NCBI GenBank assembly: GCA_020073545.1
Contig: JAIQEZ010000032.1
Span: 1 to 38,788 of the forward strand
Direction of reading: 5' to 3'
DNA: 38,788 bases
DNA from: Terriglobia bacterium
GTDB lineage: Bacteria > Acidobacteriota > Terriglobia > UBA7540
Part shown: one piece after another, positions 1 through 8,471 of the stretch
Layout: every line of letters starts with the position of its first letter
Position numbering within the stretch: position 1 is the stretch's first letter
Notes under the pieces: generated by a model
What the model was told of the DNA's origin: nothing
What the model saw: the letters and a program-made list of their open reading frames with translations, nothing else
The model's database searches: none
Position numbers and translations under genes: made by a program

Positions 1-817
1 TCTTCAAAGCGGCGACGAGGTCGTTCGCCGCCACTTGCGCCTTGACCAGCGCCGCTTGCTGGCGACCATCGAGCTTGACCGGCTTCGAGCCGCCCTTGCC
101 GCCACGGCTCTTCACAGTGCCACCGCCATCGGGGTTGCCGTCGGTCAGCCGGCGGGTGGCTCTCCCGCCCTGGCGGATGCACTGGTTCACGTACTGCGGG
201 GTGGCGTTCCACATGAGCTTGCACGCCGACTCCCAGCAGATGGTGCCGGGGAAGTCGATGCCGATTGAATGCCACGTCCGCTGTGCCCGTCCCTTGCTTG
301 GACGCCCGTTGATGCGAAGCACGTCCTTGAACTTCAGGATCATTGGGCGGTAGACCTGAAGGACCTCGTACATGTGCTTTGCGCCTATCATCGCCGGGGC
401 GATGACGGTCAGGGCTGCAAACTGGTCCTTCTGCCAGATGGCAGCCCACTCCCTGGTGCGAGCTTCCTCGGTCAATCCCGCCCAGCGGTCAAAGTCCTTG
501 GGCAGCAGCCCGAGGAAGGGCGCTTCGTGCTGCTGCCGGAACTCTTCCGGGGAGATAAGCTTTGTGGGCTGCGCTTCCGCCAGAACCGCTGCGGCTTCCT
601 TGTTCGGCTGCGGTGACAGCCCAGGCGAGCCGGAAAGGCGAAACTCAGTTTCGGGTTTTGGCGGGACCACCCGGGGCGTTGCTTGCTTTGGCTGCTTTGC
701 CTTGCTGTTCTTGCCAGGAATCTGCTTCGGCTGGACCACCGGAACGGTGTCGCCGAGCGGGTTGCGGTTTGGTGAGGGAACCGGGGCCTCTCGTCCTGTG
801 ATTGGGCTTGTAGCCAT
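1..817 (-). CDS. hypothetical accessory protein, 3' part outside window
   Basis: An open frame of 272 codons runs from an ATG at 817 leftwards off the window edge without a stop. An AAAGGAG ribosome-binding site lies about 8 bases before the ATG, which supports this start. The first 75 residues are rich in Pro, Gln and Lys (starting MATSPITGREAPVP) and look disordered. Residues around 90-200 are more ordered and contain many aromatic residues (FLGLLPKDFDRW, REWAAIWQKDQ, HMYEVLQVYRP). A basic Gly/Lys/Arg-rich linker follows, then an Ala-rich helix. I do not recognise a family. It lies on the inner side of the tRNA-Leu integrase, on the same strand, so it is probably cargo of that element; a DNA-binding or phage/plasmid-type role would be a guess. 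Confidence 0.7.
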   Translation of the reverse strand, partial: MATSPITGREAPVPSPNRNPLGDTVPVVQPKQIPGKNSKAKQPKQATPRVVPPKPETEFRLSGSPGLSPQPNKEAAAVLAEAQPTKLISPEEFRQQHEAPFLGLLPKDFDRWAGLTEEARTREWAAIWQKDQFAALTVIAPAMIGAKHMYEVLQVYRPMILKFKDVLRINGRPSKGRAQRTWHSIGIDFPGTICWESACKLMWNATPQYVNQCIRQGGRATRRLTDGNPDGGGTVKSRGGKGGSKPVKLDGRQQAALVKAQVAANDLVAALK

Positions 818-1136
818 TTGGCTGCTCCTTTTCTTTTGGTCTAGGGGGCGCGGCTAAGCACCCTGTCGCGTAAATACTGCCTCCAGACCTTTCCGCAGCC
901 CTGGGAAGCATCTTTTTCTTCTTTTTTTGGGGGGGAGGGGGAACGCCAGAAAAAATGTCCGAAGTTCTTAAAAGCTTGGTGGGGAGTTGCTTGGATTCCA
1001 ATACCAGCACCAGGGGGACTGTATCCCTGGGGAGCCACCGTGCTTAGGGGACTGGCCCCCGCACGCCGATCATGAGGGGGCTGCGGGAATGGCTGCCGTG
1101 CCCCCAACCTGGGGGGCCAACCATCTTCTTCATGGT

Positions 1137-1890
1137 GGGAGTTGCCGAAAATCCAGTATTGAGGTAATTGGGAGAGTGCGTCTGTGAAGAGGCATCATGC
1201 CAAGGGGGAATGTCAAGCGGACCATGTAACGGCCCTTACCCCTGTCCGGTCTCCTCAGTCGCTCTCAATCGGCAGTCGCCGCGCCATTGCCCGCCACCAG
1301 TCCGTTGCGCTTGAGGTTGAACGAGTTCACTTTGTCGAGCCGTTCCCGCAACACTCCCGCGACGAATCTCAATTGCCGCTTGCTCAGGCCTGGGCAGCCC
1401 ACTCCCGCACCCGGACTTGCTCATTTCTGACAACAGCGATGTAACGCTTAATGGGCCTCATGTTCTCGTCCCCATGTTGCTGGCGGACCCGAACGCGGCG
1501 CGCATAGGTAGCTGAAGACAAGGAATCCGACGCTGCGCTCGGTCGGGCAGTCTGCTTTGCGAGGGAGCATGGCTGGGGGAAAGCATAGCTTGGGCCAGGG
1601 ATCCCAGCCCCTGCCGAGTTCCTTGGGGGCTGCTCGAAAAATTCCCGAAGCTCTCGCAAATTCTCGAAAGGGAGTTGCCGGAATCGAGTATTGAAGTAAC
1701 TGATCCAGTGTATCTCGGGCGGGGCATCGTGCCCGGGGACGCTGTGCGAAGTCGGAGAATGCGCTTATCCCCCTCCGATCTCCTCAGTGCCCCTCAGTCG
1801 TCAGCCGCCGCCCCATTGCCTGGCATCAGCCCGTTGGACTTGAGGTTGAACGAATTTACCTTATCCAGTCTGTCCCGCAACGCCGTCTTC
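1137..1890. repeat. diverged tandem duplication of an integrase 3' end (copies 1137-1365 and 1671-1890)
   Basis: Two stretches about 530 bases apart align along their length, roughly 65-75% identical by eye. Each begins with GGGAGTTGCCG, continues through a shared (C/G)AGTATTGA(A/G)GTAA, and ends inside the last 35 integrase codons. The right copy is the true 3' end and downstream flank of the intact integrase; the left copy belongs to a decayed one. The remainder of 818-1793 holds no convincing gene. It contains an A/G/T homopolymer-rich patch at 911-945 and a further GGGAGTTGC at 982-990. Confidence 0.7.
1265..1510 (-). pseudogene. decayed tyrosine recombinase, C-terminal relic
   Basis: Reading leftwards, one frame gives GDENMRPIKRYIAVVRNE, a degraded form of the recombinase box around the catalytic tyrosine (compare GHKDMETTARYCAP in the intact neighbour). 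The Tyr is kept but the box His has become Asp. That frame stops at about 1384, and after a frameshift the sequence resumes as RERLDKVNSFNLKRNGL and ends at a TGA at 1265-1267. This tail matches the last 32 residues of the intact integrase at 1794-3014 closely (RDRLDKVNSFNLKSNGL). The N-terminal 300 or so residues are gone. It is a dead second integrase, probably left by an earlier or tandem element at the same tRNA site. Confidence 0.75.
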
Positions 1891-3014
1891 TTCATCGGAG
1901 CGCAATAGCGTGCGGTCGTTTCCATGTCCTTGTGCCCCATCATCGCCTGGATGCTAGGCAGGTCCACGCCCTCTCTCAACAGTTCCACACAGTATGTCGC
2001 CCTCCACTTATGCAGCCACGCCTCCTCACGCGGGATACCCGCACGGCGGGCTATCCGCTTGCACATCTCCAGCATCTGGTAGATGGGCTTGCCGGTGCGC
2101 GTGTGGAACACCAGTGGGCATTTCGAGTTCTCCTTCAGCCTCAGCAGGCTTGCCGCCAGCTCCTGGGAGATGGGGATGTCCCGCACATGCCACTTCTTGG
2201 GCTTCCAGCCGTATTCCGGGCGCTCGTCAATGTGGATGAACCGCTCCTTGAGATTAATGTCGCTCCATCGGAGCGTCTGTACCTCCCCAAGGCGCAATCC
2301 GCAGGAGTAGAGGACTGAAAACAGGACGAACTGGACCGTGTCGCACTTGGAAAAGAATGCGGCGACCTGCTCGTCCGTGTATGCTTCCGGGTCGCGGCGT
2401 CCGTACTTCGGAGCATCGCCCTTCATAAAGACATTGTGGTTGTACTCAGAGAGGAACTGCCGCAGGTGCAGGAACTTGTTCCACCGGGTGCGGTCGCTGT
2501 TCTCCTGCTCTTTCAGGTACGTGTTGATAAAGCGCAGAGCATCAACGCGCTGGATGTCTTCGACGTATTTGGGCTTTGTCCTCTTTCCATAGGAGTGTAA
2601 GAATTCGTCAAGAACCAGCTTCTTGACCCCGTAGCTGTCACCAGAGAATTTCTCTTTGATGATTTCCAGCCACTCGTCAATTGCCCCGCTGAGGTTCGTC
2701 CTCTGGGCAGGCACCCTGTTCTCGTTTCCGAGCACGCTACCGCCAGCCGCGATGTACGCGAGCCCGGTGCGCTTTTTCTCCAGCGCTCTTATTGCGCCGG
2801 ACGGGTTGTTGCCGACGTTCTCCCACATCTTGTGACCGCCGCTCCGATAGCTGAGGTAGTAATCAGCCTCGGTCTGGAGTTCCTCGGTCCCGTCAGGTCG
2901 CAACAGGACGTGGGGCTTAAGGTTTTTGTTCGCCCCGAAAGCAGCACGACAGTAGCGCCACCCGATTCCGGGGAGGTCTGCGTATAGGTAAAGCTGAACC
3001 GAACGATTGGCCAT
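1794..3014 (-). CDS. tyrosine-type site-specific recombinase (integrase)
   Basis: This 406-residue protein cuts and rejoins DNA at attachment sites to integrate or excise a mobile element. Catalytic motifs are visible in order: Arg in CGLRLGEVQTL (about 240), Lys in PKKWHVRDIP, the HxxR box LHKWRATY, His in MMGHKDMETT, and the nucleophilic Tyr in TTARYCAP. The N-terminal 115-210 region is the usual SAM-like core-binding domain. The gene starts 136 bases from the 3' end of tRNA-Leu and points away from it, the standard arrangement for a tRNA-targeted island whose body lies to the left. A decayed second integrase tail sits just downstream. The family is sure; the element's identity is unknown because its far end is outside the window. 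Confidence 0.93.
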   Translation of the reverse strand: MANRSVQLYLYADLPGIGWRYCRAAFGANKNLKPHVLLRPDGTEELQTEADYYLSYRSGGHKMWENVGNNPSGAIRALEKKRTGLAYIAAGGSVLGNENRVPAQRTNLSGAIDEWLEIIKEKFSGDSYGVKKLVLDEFLHSYGKRTKPKYVEDIQRVDALRFINTYLKEQENSDRTRWNKFLHLRQFLSEYNHNVFMKGDAPKYGRRDPEAYTDEQVAAFFSKCDTVQFVLFSVLYSCGLRLGEVQTLRWSDINLKERFIHIDERPEYGWKPKKWHVRDIPISQELAASLLRLKENSKCPLVFHTRTGKPIYQMLEMCKRIARRAGIPREEAWLHKWRATYCVELLREGVDLPSIQAMMGHKDMETTARYCAPMKKTALRDRLDKVNSFNLKSNGLMPGNGAAADD

Positions 3015-3149
3015 GAGGTCTCCTTCCCCAGGTAGATACTGAGTTCCGGGGAGTTTTTGAGGAGACCCCTGCGAAAAATGGTAGGAAATGGTAGGACGGC
3101 TTCCTTGAAGTCAAAAAAAACCGCATTTTTACTGGTGTTTTTGAACTGT

Positions 3150-3236
3150 TGGTGCCGAAGAGAGGACTCGAACCTCCACGCCCTGACGGGCACTACACCC
3201 TGAATGTAGCGCGTCTGCCAATTCCGCCACTTCGGC
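3150..3236 (-). tRNA. tRNA-Leu (anticodon CAG)
   Basis: The reverse strand folds as a class II tRNA. The acceptor is GCCGAAG/CTTCGGC, the anticodon stem CTACA/TGTAG encloses loop TTCAGGG (anticodon CAG, bases 3200-3202), a long variable arm is typical of Leu, and the T-arm carries TTCGAGT. The CCA end is encoded (3150-3152, with discriminator A opposite 3153). Its 3' half faces the integrase and is the likely attachment site, so the island uses the tRNA end without breaking the gene. Confidence 0.96.
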
Positions 3237-3390
3237 ACGTGTGCTGTTTGCTTTACTGAAGCGACCGGGCGCTCACAGGAGCCAGGGCAGGGCCAGCCGC
3301 AATTTTTCATCTTGCCATTCGGGCAAGTCGCCTGTCAAGGAGGGCGCGGCATCCGCACGACGCCGAAATTCCTCTATTTCTGAGATTGTA

Positions 3391-3639
3391 AACCCCGATC
3401 CCGAAGGTGCGATGGAGCAAGCCCCGGCCCTACGATCAAAACCGCAGGGTCAGGTTCTCAGCCTGCCGCTGCCTATCGTAGGGCCGGGGCAAGCTGGTCT
3501 AGGCTTCTTCTCATCATGGGCTGACGTTGTGAAAACCCAACTCCGCCGAAGTTGGAATTGTTCTGCATGACGTGCCTGCATGTTTCTCGAAATGCTCAGT
3601 TCAAGATCCCACCCCGGCTTCCTGCTTCGGGATCGGGGT
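3391..3639. repeat. dispersed palindromic element, copy 1
   Basis: The unit is bounded by a 15-base inverted repeat, ACCCCGATCCCGAAG (3392-3406) and CTTCGGGATCGGGGT (3625-3639). It contains an internal palindrome, CCAACTCCGCCGAAGTTGG (3537-3555). Copy 2 at 37968-38155 has the same ends and, on the opposite strand, the same internal palindrome with matching flanks (GAACAA.. on one side). Nothing in 3237-3855 looks like a gene. The size (about 250 bases) and lack of coding fit a non-autonomous MITE or REP-type element. Confidence 0.7.
3421..3490. repeat. perfect 16-bp inverted repeat inside the palindromic element
   Basis: GCCCCGGCCCTACGAT (3421-3436) is repeated exactly in reverse complement at 3475-3490, around a 38-base loop that can itself fold. 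There is no T-run, so it is not a typical intrinsic terminator. It is absent from the second copy of the surrounding element, so it may be a nested insertion. Confidence 0.7.
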
Positions 3640-3855
3640 AAACAGCGCTCCCGTCCGCGGGCCCGGCCCCTGAGCTCGCTCGCGCCACGCGACGTTGGCT
3701 TGGCTCTCGACCCCTGCGCGCTGCGAAATCTGTCGCCGGCAGCCCTAGTCGGCAGTAAACTTGCCCTGGTCACTCCAGCGCGGGAGGCTGCGGGCCGGGC
3801 GAAGGCGTTATCACGGCCGTCCCTGTCTCAGAAATCTCTGCCCAAAGAGGTTATC

Positions 3856-5901
3856 GTGAATCGCCTCATTGTCTTTAAGCAACAACTCTCGGTTGTTGCC
3901 GTCCTTTGCATCGCACTCGGTGTGAGCGCACCCGGCCTGCCAGTGGGAGAACCGGCGTGGAAATCCACGGGCATCGTGGATACGAGCGCCAGTCTCTACG
4001 CCAAGCTGCATCCTGTCCCCATCTGCGCCGTGAGCATGGGTGAGGGTTTCTGGGCGGCACGCATGCGGACGAACGTCGAGAAGAGTATTCCCAGCATGTT
4101 GCAGCTCTTGGAAAAGCACGGTGAGGTGGACAACTACCTTCGCCTTGCCGGCCGCTCCTCCGCGCCGCGCCGCGGGAGGGTCTCCACGGACGCCGACATT
4201 TATAAGTGGATAGAAGCGGCCGCGTTCGCGCTTCAGTCCGGCGATCGCCCCGAGCTTCGCGCCACGGTCAACAAGTTGATTGAAGACGTGCTGGCCGCGC
4301 AGGAGCCCTCCGGCTACCTGAACACCTATTACGTCGAAGATCATGCCCCGCTGCGTTTTGCCGAGATGTATCGAAGTCACGAGCTCTACTGTCTCGGGCA
4401 TCTGCTGCAGGCGGCGATCGCTTACTATCGGGCCACGGGTGACCGTCGCCTGCTCGAGGGCGGCACCAAATACGTGAACTTTCTCCTCGATACTTTCGGT
4501 CCCCAGAAGCGCCCCGGATTGACCGGGCATCCGGAATTCGAGATGGCGCTCGTGGAGCTCTATCGCACCACCGGCGACCGCCGCTACCTCGACTTCGCTC
4601 ACTATTTCCTGACCGGCGACGGCGTGCGGCTGGGTTTGACTGACGCGCAAATCACCTATCTATTCAGCGGGATCCCGTTCACGTCGCGCCCCGAGTTCGT
4701 CGGTCACGCCGTGCGCGCTCTCTACGCCTCCAGCGGCGCCACGGACTACTTCCTCGAGACCGGCGACCCCGCTTACCGTCAAACGCTGGACCGGCTCTGG
4801 CAGGACCTGGTCGACCGCAAGATGTACATCACGGGTGGAGTAGGGTCGCAGTCGGAACATGAATCGTTCGGCCCGGCCTACGATTTGCCCAACGCTCGCG
4901 CCTACGCCGAAACCTGCGCGGCCATCGCCAGCTTCATGTGGAATTGGCGCCTGCTGGCCGCCAGTGCCCAGGCGCGCTATGCGGACGTCATGGAGCGCGC
5001 TCTTTACAACGGGATCAACTCCGGCATGTCCCTCTCGGGCACGCTTTATTGCTACACCAACCCCCTGGAATCGAACGGAGACAGGGAAATCCGCAACCCT
5101 TGGTACGACACCCCCTGCTGCCTTTCAAATATCGAGCGTACTTTCGCCGCGCTGCCCGGCTATTTTTACAGCACTAGCCCCGCGGGTGTTTACGTGCATT
5201 TCTTCCACGCCTCTACGCTTAACTGGCACCTGGAAGACGGAACCGGTCTGAAACTGAGCCAAGAGACGAATTACCCCTGGGGTGACGCCGTCACGCTGAA
5301 GGTGAACCCCGCCGTGCCCTCCACGTTCAGCGTCTTTGTGCGGATACCCGGTTGGTCACGCGAGACGAAGGTTTCCGTCGATGGCCAGCCGCTCGCGGGG
5401 CTGGCCAGGCCGGGCGAGTACTTGGAAATCCACCGCGAATGGAAACCCAGCGACACGGTGCGCGTGCAATTCGACATGACTCCGCGGCTCACCGTGGCCA
5501 ATCCTCGCGTACGCGATGATGTGGGCAAGGTGGCGGTCGAGCGCGGGCCGCTGGTCTATTGCCTCGAGCAGGTGGATCTGGGCGCAGAGACTGCGGTCTT
5601 TGATGTGGTTCTTCTCCAGGAAGGTCCCGACGCCGGCAAGGCGTTCCGTTCGGAGTACCGCGCTAATCTGCTGGGAGGGATTGTCATCCTGCGTCATCCC
5701 GGAGTTGTTTTGCGGAAGCCGTCTTCGCAAGAACCTTTGTACACTACCTTTGAAATGGGGGATCGGGCGTCCGCGGAGACGATCGACCTGACCCTTGTTC
5801 CGTACTATGCGTGGGGAAATCGCGGGCGCGGCCCGATGGAAGTGTGGGTGCCGGTTGTCGGCTCCGTGGACAGCGCGGCCGGGCGCACCGGCAGCCGCTG
5901 A
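3856..5901 (+). CDS. secreted GH127-family glycosidase (beta-L-arabinofuranosidase-like)
   Basis: About 681 residues. I chose GTG 3856, behind AAAGAGG, because it gives an immediate signal peptide (VFKQQLSVVAVLCIALG) and the usual length; the frame is open further upstream but that part is not protein-like. The family is an (alpha/alpha)6 barrel with a C-terminal beta sandwich that removes terminal L-arabinofuranose using a zinc-bound cysteine. The family acid/base Glu is kept at 336 (TGGVGS..HESFG). The zinc ligands are Glu352 and Cys354 (AYAETCAA) and the pair Cys421-Cys422 (DTPCCLSN), Cys421 being the expected nucleophile. The CxCC seen in the best-studied members is here PCC, so the extra upstream Cys is missing. 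It probably works outside the cytoplasm on plant polysaccharide or glycoprotein arabinose. Substrate is not certain: the family also contains 3-C-carboxy-5-deoxy-L-xylose enzymes. Confidence 0.88.
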   Translation: MNRLIVFKQQLSVVAVLCIALGVSAPGLPVGEPAWKSTGIVDTSASLYAKLHPVPICAVSMGEGFWAARMRTNVEKSIPSMLQLLEKHGEVDNYLRLAGRSSAPRRGRVSTDADIYKWIEAAAFALQSGDRPELRATVNKLIEDVLAAQEPSGYLNTYYVEDHAPLRFAEMYRSHELYCLGHLLQAAIAYYRATGDRRLLEGGTKYVNFLLDTFGPQKRPGLTGHPEFEMALVELYRTTGDRRYLDFAHYFLTGDGVRLGLTDAQITYLFSGIPFTSRPEFVGHAVRALYASSGATDYFLETGDPAYRQTLDRLWQDLVDRKMYITGGVGSQSEHESFGPAYDLPNARAYAETCAAIASFMWNWRLLAASAQARYADVMERALYNGINSGMSLSGTLYCYTNPLESNGDREIRNPWYDTPCCLSNIERTFAALPGYFYSTSPAGVYVHFFHASTLNWHLEDGTGLKLSQETNYPWGDAVTLKVNPAVPSTFSVFVRIPGWSRETKVSVDGQPLAGLARPGEYLEIHREWKPSDTVRVQFDMTPRLTVANPRVRDDVGKVAVERGPLVYCLEQVDLGAETAVFDVVLLQEGPDAGKAFRSEYRANLLGGIVILRHPGVVLRKPSSQEPLYTTFEMGDRASAETIDLTLVPYYAWGNRGRGPMEVWVPVVGSVDSAAGRTGSR

Positions 5902-5915
5902 GCGCAGTTCCCCGC

Positions 5916-6434
5916 TTACCGGAAGATCCAGCGGAGGAGCAGGCCGAGCCCGGCGAGGAATTTCACGCCGTCCAGTCCGGTGAACGACCCGTGCAGCGCC
6001 CAGAAGCGCGGCATGACGGGCGGAGGAGGATTGCGCGGAACGAAGTCCATGCTCCGTCCCAGCGAGATAATCAACGGCGTGATCACGAACGTCAAAATCG
6101 CCGACAAGGCCAGCATGGTCGCGGCTACGCCGATGCCCACCGCATCGCGCGGCGTCTGACGCCAGAGCAGTAGAAACAGAATCACTCCCAGCGCGATCTG
6201 CAGCGCGCCGTAGCCCCAAAAGAGGGTGCGATTGATTTCGGAAGCCAGATAGTGCAGCACCACGCGTGTCGAGCCTTCGCCTAAGGGCTTGGTGGCCTCC
6301 AGGAATTGCGGGTTCGCCCGCCTGAGCACGCGATCGACGGTTGCGAAGCTCTTGGTCGCCGCGAACCACATCGACAGCGTGGCCACCAGCCACGCACTCA
6401 GAATCGCCACTGCCAACACCTGTGTCCGTCCCAT
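5916..6434 (-). CDS. four-helix integral membrane protein, DUF4149-like
   Basis: 172 residues with hydrophobic helices at about 5-25, 72-92, 98-120 and 150-170. The start ATG follows GCGGAG at good spacing. A motif near the end, FWALHGSFTGLDGVKF, resembles the RFxxLHGxS region of DUF4149/TMEM205-like proteins, but the match is by eye and weak. It converges with the GH127 gene, only 14 bases separating the stops, and diverges from the oxidoreductase at 6600, so it is its own transcription unit. Function unknown. Confidence 0.8.
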   Translation of the reverse strand: MGRTQVLAVAILSAWLVATLSMWFAATKSFATVDRVLRRANPQFLEATKPLGEGSTRVVLHYLASEINRTLFWGYGALQIALGVILFLLLWRQTPRDAVGIGVAATMLALSAILTFVITPLIISLGRSMDFVPRNPPPPVMPRFWALHGSFTGLDGVKFLAGLGLLLRWIFR

Positions 6435-6599
6435 CAGATTCTCCGCCCGGAAGGCTTGATTCTACCGCTTTCGCTCGGGTAAGCTTGCGCCCGCATTATA
6501 GCGCAAGGCTTCGGGAACCTCGCCTCGCGGGCGCGAGTCCATTGCGCCGCACGCGAAGCCTCCGCGAAGCGCGCATCTTCTCAACCCCACAGGTGTCAC

Positions 6600-8213
6600 A
6601 TGCCCAGCGAATACGATGTGGTCATCATCGGCGCCGGCCACAACGGCCTGGTCACGGCAGGTTATCTCGCGCGTGCGGCCCTGCGCACGCTGGTGCTGGA
6701 ATGCCGTCCCGTGGTGGGCGGCGCCTGCGTGACGGAAGAGATTTTTCCGGGCTTCAAATTCTCCACGACCTCTTATCTCTGCAGCCTGCTGCAGGAGAAA
6801 GTCACTAAGGACCTGGAACTCGAAAAGTTCGGCTTCGCGGTCTATCCCAAAAACCCTGCCTTCTTCAGCCCTTTTCCCGACGGCCGCTACCTGATCCTGT
6901 GGTCCGACAGTGGGAAGACTTGCGACGAGATCCGCAAGTTTTCCGCGCGCGACGCCGAGCAGTACCCGCATTATGAGGAGTACCTTGATCGCCTGGTGCG
7001 CTTCATCGAGCCGCTGCTGCTCGAAACCCCGCCGGACGTCGCCCGCCGTGGCCTCGACGACTGGCAGAAGCTGGCGGGCCTGGGCCGCCGCGTGGCGAAG
7101 ATGCCCGCCGAAGAACTGGTCGGCCACTTGCGCATCCTGTCGCAGAGCGCGAAGGATTTTCTCGACCCGTGGTTCGAATCGGAGCAGCTCAAGGTGGTGC
7201 TTGCCACCGACGGTGTGATCGGCACCAAAGGCGGCCCTTATACGCCCGGCACGGCCTACGTGCTCTTCCATCACTGCATGGGCGGCGTGGGCGGCAAACG
7301 CGGTCTGTGGGGATTTGTGCGCGGCGGCATGGGCGGCCTCACGCAGGCAATGGCCGCTTCGGCCCGGTCCGCGGGGGCCGAGATTCGCACCGGCGCGCGC
7401 GTGGTGCGCATCCTCACGAAGGGTGGCCGCGCGCACGGCGTGGCGCTGGCAAGCGGGGAAGAAATACGCGCCAAGGCCGTCGCCTCGAACGCCGACCCCA
7501 AAGTCACTTTCCTAAAGCTCCTCGAGGAGCGCGAGCTTCCCGGGGATTTCTTCGCCGCGATTCGCGCCCTCAAGAGCGAAGGCGTCTCGATGAAGATCAA
7601 CTTGGCGCTCGACGGCCTGCCGGACTTCACCTGCCTGCCCGGCGCGGCCGTCGCGCCGCATCACAAGACCACCATTCACATCTGCCCCACGCTCGAGTAC
7701 ATTGAGCGCGCCTACGACGATTCCAAGTACGGCCGCCCGAGCGCGCGGCCCATGCTCGAAATCACCATCCCCACGACCTACGACTCCAGCCTCGCGCCGC
7801 CGGGCAAACACGTGATGAACATCTTCCTGCAATACACGCCTTACACGCTTTCGCCCGAGGTGGCTCCGAGCTGGCACGCCATCAAGGAAAGCTACGCCGA
7901 CCGCGTGATGGAGATGATCGAAGAGTACGCGCCGGGCTTCCAAAGCCGCGTCCTGCATCGCCACGTGGTGACGCCCCTCGACCTGGAAGAGGAGTACGGC
8001 ATGACGGGCGGCAACATCTTCCACGGCGAGATGAGCGTGGACCAGCTCTACTTCCTGCGCCCCGTGCCCGGCTGGGCCAAGTACCGCACGCCGATTCGCG
8101 GGCTCTACCTGTGCGGCTCGGGCACGCACCCGGGAGGCGGCGTGATGGGCGCGCCCGGCCACAACGCCGCGCGCGAAATCCGGAAGGATTGGAAGAAGCT
8201 GAAGCGCGGGTGA
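6600..8213 (+). CDS. FAD/NAD(P)-dependent oxidoreductase, phytoene desaturase / PYROXD2 type
   Basis: 537 residues. The N-terminus has the dinucleotide-binding Rossmann motif VVIIGAGHNGLV (Gly11, Gly13, Gly16), followed by an acidic strand end (LVLECR) and the GGACVTEE loop that contacts FAD. The C-terminus has the second FAD contact, LYLCGSGTHPGGGVMGAPGHNAA. This layout and the overall length are typical of the bacterial PYROXD2-like branch of the carotenoid isomerase/desaturase superfamily, rather than of true CrtI. It is predicted to be a cytoplasmic flavoprotein. The substrate cannot be told: no carotenoid gene (crtB, crtY) lies nearby. It is divergent from the membrane protein at 5916-6434 and appears monocistronic. 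Confidence 0.88.
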   Translation: MPSEYDVVIIGAGHNGLVTAGYLARAALRTLVLECRPVVGGACVTEEIFPGFKFSTTSYLCSLLQEKVTKDLELEKFGFAVYPKNPAFFSPFPDGRYLILWSDSGKTCDEIRKFSARDAEQYPHYEEYLDRLVRFIEPLLLETPPDVARRGLDDWQKLAGLGRRVAKMPAEELVGHLRILSQSAKDFLDPWFESEQLKVVLATDGVIGTKGGPYTPGTAYVLFHHCMGGVGGKRGLWGFVRGGMGGLTQAMAASARSAGAEIRTGARVVRILTKGGRAHGVALASGEEIRAKAVASNADPKVTFLKLLEERELPGDFFAAIRALKSEGVSMKINLALDGLPDFTCLPGAAVAPHHKTTIHICPTLEYIERAYDDSKYGRPSARPMLEITIPTTYDSSLAPPGKHVMNIFLQYTPYTLSPEVAPSWHAIKESYADRVMEMIEEYAPGFQSRVLHRHVVTPLDLEEEYGMTGGNIFHGEMSVDQLYFLRPVPGWAKYRTPIRGLYLCGSGTHPGGGVMGAPGHNAAREIRKDWKKLKRG

Positions 8214-8471
8214 CACGCCGCCAGACGCAAGCTCGTCTGCGCCCTGTCGTCCGTGGCCCCCGCGGCGATCAGGAACCCCTGTCAAATCAGAATCTTAGCG
8301 CCTCGCTACGCGAGACGGCAATCTTGGCGGAGGTTTCTCGATACCGACCGGTAGCCGGAAATCCAGAGCTCGCCCGGGGCCGCTCACGGCGCAGGACTTC
8401 GCTCGTCTAAACTCTGAGACGGTCTTTTACGTATAACCGATGAGAAACGAGTTTGAAAGGAGAAGGCCTAT

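Noticed and set aside
3580-3855. N-terminal extension of the GH127 protein (92 more codons in frame)
   Set aside because: The extension is Arg/Pro/Ser-rich, overlaps the palindromic element, and would put the signal peptide inside the protein. GTG 3856 has a ribosome site and a normal N-terminus.
3811-4650. Reverse-strand open frame opposite the GH127 gene
   Set aside because: A mirror of the GC-rich coding strand, with no motif and no start signal.
6462-7436. Reverse-strand open frame opposite the FAD oxidoreductase
   Set aside because: Ala/Arg/His-rich composition typical of an antisense shadow; the + strand product has clear FAD motifs.
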